Positions 5,357-7,127 of a DNA stretch of 7,127 nucleotides are shown piece after piece. The position numbers were made by a program, and so were the translations under genes. The first letter of the stretch is position 1. Each line of letters begins with the position of its first letter. The notes beneath the pieces are model-generated. The model saw nothing but the letters and a program-made list of their open reading frames with translations, made no database searches and had not been told where the DNA came from. The DNA comes from DAOUAT01 sp964551735 (GTDB lineage Bacteria; Chloroflexota; Anaerolineae; CG2-30-64-16), in the NCBI GenBank assembly GCA_964551735.1, contig CAZKEF010000091.1, positions 1-7,127 on the forward strand. Reading direction: 5' to 3'.

Positions 5357-7006
5357 CTACGACACCCACCGCATCCTGCTCCCGGCAATGGTCCACTCAC
5401 CGCTTGGCCGCCGGCGCAGGGTGTGCTCGTAGCCGGAACCCCACAGCGGGCCGATGGTGCTGCCCAGATAGACCACCGCTTCTCGCAAGTCGTCGGCGAT
5501 TGATAAGATGCCGAATTCAAAGTAAGCCACGGGGTACTGCCGCACCTCGTGACCGGCTTCCTTGTTGCGCGTTTCAGCCCGCGTGATGGCCGCCTGCATA
5601 TCGGCCTGTTCGATCCATTGCCCCGCCTCACACCACCAGACGCGGCGGGCGGCGTCCGTATTCACCCCGGCCATCCCGTACTCCCCTTCCTCCGCCGGCC
5701 CCCAGATCGCGATGGCGTCTCCCTGGCAGCCGGCCTCGTCCAGGAGCCAGGCCACGATCTCGGCCTCGGCCGCGGCCACGTTGGCCGGCGGCGGGACCGG
5801 GGTGGGTTCCTGGAGCATCGCCGCAGGATCGGTGGTGAAGAAGAGCAGGCGGCCGGCTTGTATCGTGGTCAGGCCCGCCTCGCCGACCCACGCCAATGCG
5901 CCGGGGCCGCCGGCATAGTAGGGCGCGTAGGCCCAGACCTGCTGGCCCCCCTTGTCAAAGGCGGCTAACTCCCCGGCCGGGCCGGCTGCCAGGAGGGCGC
6001 CATCCGGCCCTGGCGCCAAAAAGGTTCCCAGCTCCGGGTCTGGAGTCAGTTGCCAACGGAGTTGTCCCGCCGCATCCAGGGCGTGGATCTCGCCATTGTT
6101 CCTGGCTGCGAAGAGCGCGCCATCTTCGGCAAACACCAGCGCGCCCCAGCCCCGGCCGCTGTCAGGCTCGGGGCCCTCCGGCGTATAGCGCCAGAGCTCC
6201 TGGCACGTGGAATTCACTGCCACCAGATTGTAGTCCAGATCGGCGTACACCGCGCCGTCGTCGGGCAGGCCAACGATCGTCTCGCTGAAGACCGTCACGT
6301 CGGCCGGGCAGGCGCGTTCCTTCTCACCTGCGGGCGAGAGCACCCAGATTTCGTTCTTGGCCGGCAGGTACGACCGGCCGCGGCTATCGAAGGCGATTGT
6401 CGGAAAGGTGGAGGCGGGCCAGGTGAAGGGCCCTTCTTGCTGGCCGTCGGGTGTGATGCGCCGGCCGTCCTCCGCGGTCGCCACCAGGCCCGTCCCATCG
6501 GGCGCCACAGTGAGGGATCGGGCGCTCTCAGGCAGCTTGCGGCTCCAACGCGCAACGCCGTCGGCCCCAACCGCGATGAGGTCCAACTGATCGGTGACGA
6601 TGTAGAGCACCTGCGTGTCGCGGCTCAGCCAGGGCCCGACAGCCCGGTCGTAGTCGCCGTGGTATTGCCAGAGCTCACGGCCTGCGGCGTTGAGCGCGCG
6701 CAGCGTGCTACCCGAGTCCATGACGTACAGGACCCCGTCTTCACCGATCTCTACGGCCTCGGCTTGCAGATCGCCATCAGTCCAGGCCCAGCCAAGATGC
6801 AGCGCGGCGAGAACCGCCGCGGCGGGCGACGTTGGGGTGTCAGTGGGCGGCATCGGGGTGTCGGTCGGCATCGGCGTTTGGGTAGGCGCTAGCGTGTTGG
6901 GAAGTGTCGGTGTTGGGGCAGGCGCCAGCGTAACGCAGCCGCCCAACGCAACCATTATGACCAGGACGATCGCGAAGAAACGGCGGGAGAGCACGCGGAA
7001 GTTCAT
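5357..7006 (-). CDS. PQQ-like beta-propeller lipoprotein with extra C-terminal domain
   Basis: This 549-residue protein is probably lipid-anchored on the outer face of the membrane. It starts at an ATG with AGGAGG (7012-7017) five bases upstream. Residues 1-24 are a lipoprotein signal peptide with lipobox L-G-G-C (Cys24). Residues 25-62 are a Thr/Pro-rich linker. Residues 65-397 hold about seven or eight blade-like repeats of the type 'GVLYVMDSGSTLRALNAAG' followed by a Trp motif (ELWQY, ARWSR, ELWRY, LRWQL, QVWAY), as in PQQ-like or outer-membrane-assembly propellers. A second Pro-rich hinge (399-408) leads to a separate domain of about 140 residues. That domain ends 'GPLWGSGYEHTLRR...GEWTIAGSRMRWVS', which I recall as the closing pattern of small uncharacterised bacterial proteins. 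No catalytic residues for a PQQ dehydrogenase are evident, so a binding or scaffold role is more likely. The next gene starts 146 bases downstream. Confidence 0.85.
   Translation of the reverse strand: MNFRVLSRRFFAIVLVIMVALGGCVTLAPAPTPTLPNTLAPTQTPMPTDTPMPPTDTPTSPAAAVLAALHLGWAWTDGDLQAEAVEIGEDGVLYVMDSGSTLRALNAAGRELWQYHGDYDRAVGPWLSRDTQVLYIVTDQLDLIAVGADGVARWSRKLPESARSLTVAPDGTGLVATAEDGRRITPDGQQEGPFTWPASTFPTIAFDSRGRSYLPAKNEIWVLSPAGEKERACPADVTVFSETIVGLPDDGAVYADLDYNLVAVNSTCQELWRYTPEGPEPDSGRGWGALVFAEDGALFAARNNGEIHALDAAGQLRWQLTPDPELGTFLAPGPDGALLAAGPAGELAAFDKGGQQVWAYAPYYAGGPGALAWVGEAGLTTIQAGRLLFFTTDPAAMLQEPTPVPPPANVAAAEAEIVAWLLDEAGCQGDAIAIWGPAEEGEYGMAGVNTDAARRVWWCEAGQWIEQADMQAAITRAETRNKEAGHEVRQYPVAYFEFGILSIADDLREAVVYLGSTIGPLWGSGYEHTLRRRPSGEWTIAGSRMRWVS
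6834..6872 (-). repeat. Short imperfect tandem repeat encoding the Thr/Pro linker
   Basis: On the plus strand GGGGTGTCAGTGGGCGGCATC (6834-6854, 21 bases) is followed directly by the related GGGGTGTCGGTCGGCATC (6855-6872, 18 bases). Read on the minus strand they encode the units M-P-T-D-T-P and M-P-P-T-D-T-P of the linker behind the lipidated cysteine. Such repeats can expand or contract in whole codons and change linker length. The 15 bases GGGGTGTCGGTCGGC recur exactly at 131-145 in the linker of the left-edge lipoprotein. Confidence 0.6.
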
Positions 7007-7030
7007 AGCATCCTCCTCTTGTCAACGGTT

Positions 7031-7055
7031 CAGGCAGTCATCGCTGCACTGCCTG
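7031..7055 (-). promoter_or_regulatory. Hairpin in the leader of the propeller lipoprotein gene
   Basis: CAGGCAGT (7031-7038) and ACTGCCTG (7048-7055) form a perfect 8-bp stem with a 9-base loop. It ends 25 bases before the start codon and 13 bases before the AGGAGG ribosome-binding site, so in a transcript it would sit in the 5' untranslated leader. No T-run follows it, which argues against an intrinsic terminator. I did not find a convincing -35/-10 pair nearby. A role in mRNA stability or translation is inference only. Confidence 0.45.
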
Positions 7056-7094
7056 GCCATCGCACCGGATGACGCCTCCAACTTAACCGAAACC

Positions 7095-7124
7095 TGGTAC
7101 ACTTCAAGGGTCAGAAGTGTACCA
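7095..7124. repeat. Perfect 11-bp inverted repeat, 8-nt spacer
   Basis: The arms TGGTACACTTC (7095-7105) and GAAGTGTACCA (7114-7124) are exact reverse complements around the spacer AAGGGTCA. The repeat lies about 90 bases upstream of the propeller lipoprotein start. On the plus strand it is followed by TTT at the window edge. It could therefore be an operator for the minus-strand gene, a terminator for a plus-strand gene outside the window, or part of a mobile-element end. The sequence cannot decide between these because the window stops three bases after the second arm. Confidence 0.75.
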
Positions 7125-7127
7125 TTT

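Noticed and set aside
6050..6892. 280-codon plus-strand ORF
   Set aside because: It is a shadow of the GC-rich propeller lipoprotein gene. Its Arg/Ala/Gly-rich product is typical of antisense frames.
7064..7112. Possible promoter on the minus strand: TTGAAG, 16 bases, TAAGTT, reading from the inverted repeat
   Set aside because: The -10 box matches the consensus at only three of six positions, which is too weak to report as a promoter.

Overview
The window looks like a chromosomal stretch from a Chloroflexota-type bacterium (Anaerolineae/Caldilineae-like). This is inferred from Thr/Pro-rich linkers directly after lipoprotein cysteines, a serpin carried as a lipoprotein, a secreted protein opening with 'NAGPP' and containing 'EPSGLAGIAIAHETLDI', and mostly GC-rich DNA. 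No rRNA, tRNA or other taxonomic marker is present, so the assignment is tentative.

Every gene I can support is on the minus strand, so the window reads from right to left. At the right edge is an 11-bp perfect inverted repeat, then a leader hairpin, then a 549-residue lipoprotein with a PQQ-like beta-propeller and an extra C-terminal domain. Next comes a 338-residue cytoplasmic protein of an uncharacterised family ('CMCFGD' motif). After it lies a less GC-rich stretch holding a possible 57-residue ORF, with a same-frame mini-ORF upstream cut off by one TAA inside a palindrome. A 108-residue lipoprotein follows. A short relic of a paralogue of a downstream gene comes next, then a 192-residue protein with two membrane segments and a very small lipoprotein candidate.

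The left part is a tight series. The small lipoprotein candidate overlaps the start of a 361-residue secreted, probably C-terminally anchored protein by ATGA. A 444-residue serpin lipoprotein follows after 66 bases. The serpin overlaps the next lipoprotein by ATGA, with that gene's Shine-Dalgarno sequence inside the serpin's last codons. This final lipoprotein runs off the left edge and carries a +1 frameshift in a run of six G/C pairs.

Functionally this is an envelope cluster: five lipobox proteins (one a small candidate), one secreted anchored protein and one bitopic or hairpin membrane protein. Only the serpin has a clear biochemical role, inhibition of proteases at the cell surface. A joint role in surface protection is a hypothesis based on neighbourhood alone. 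Most other long open frames, including all long plus-strand ones, are shadows of these genes.
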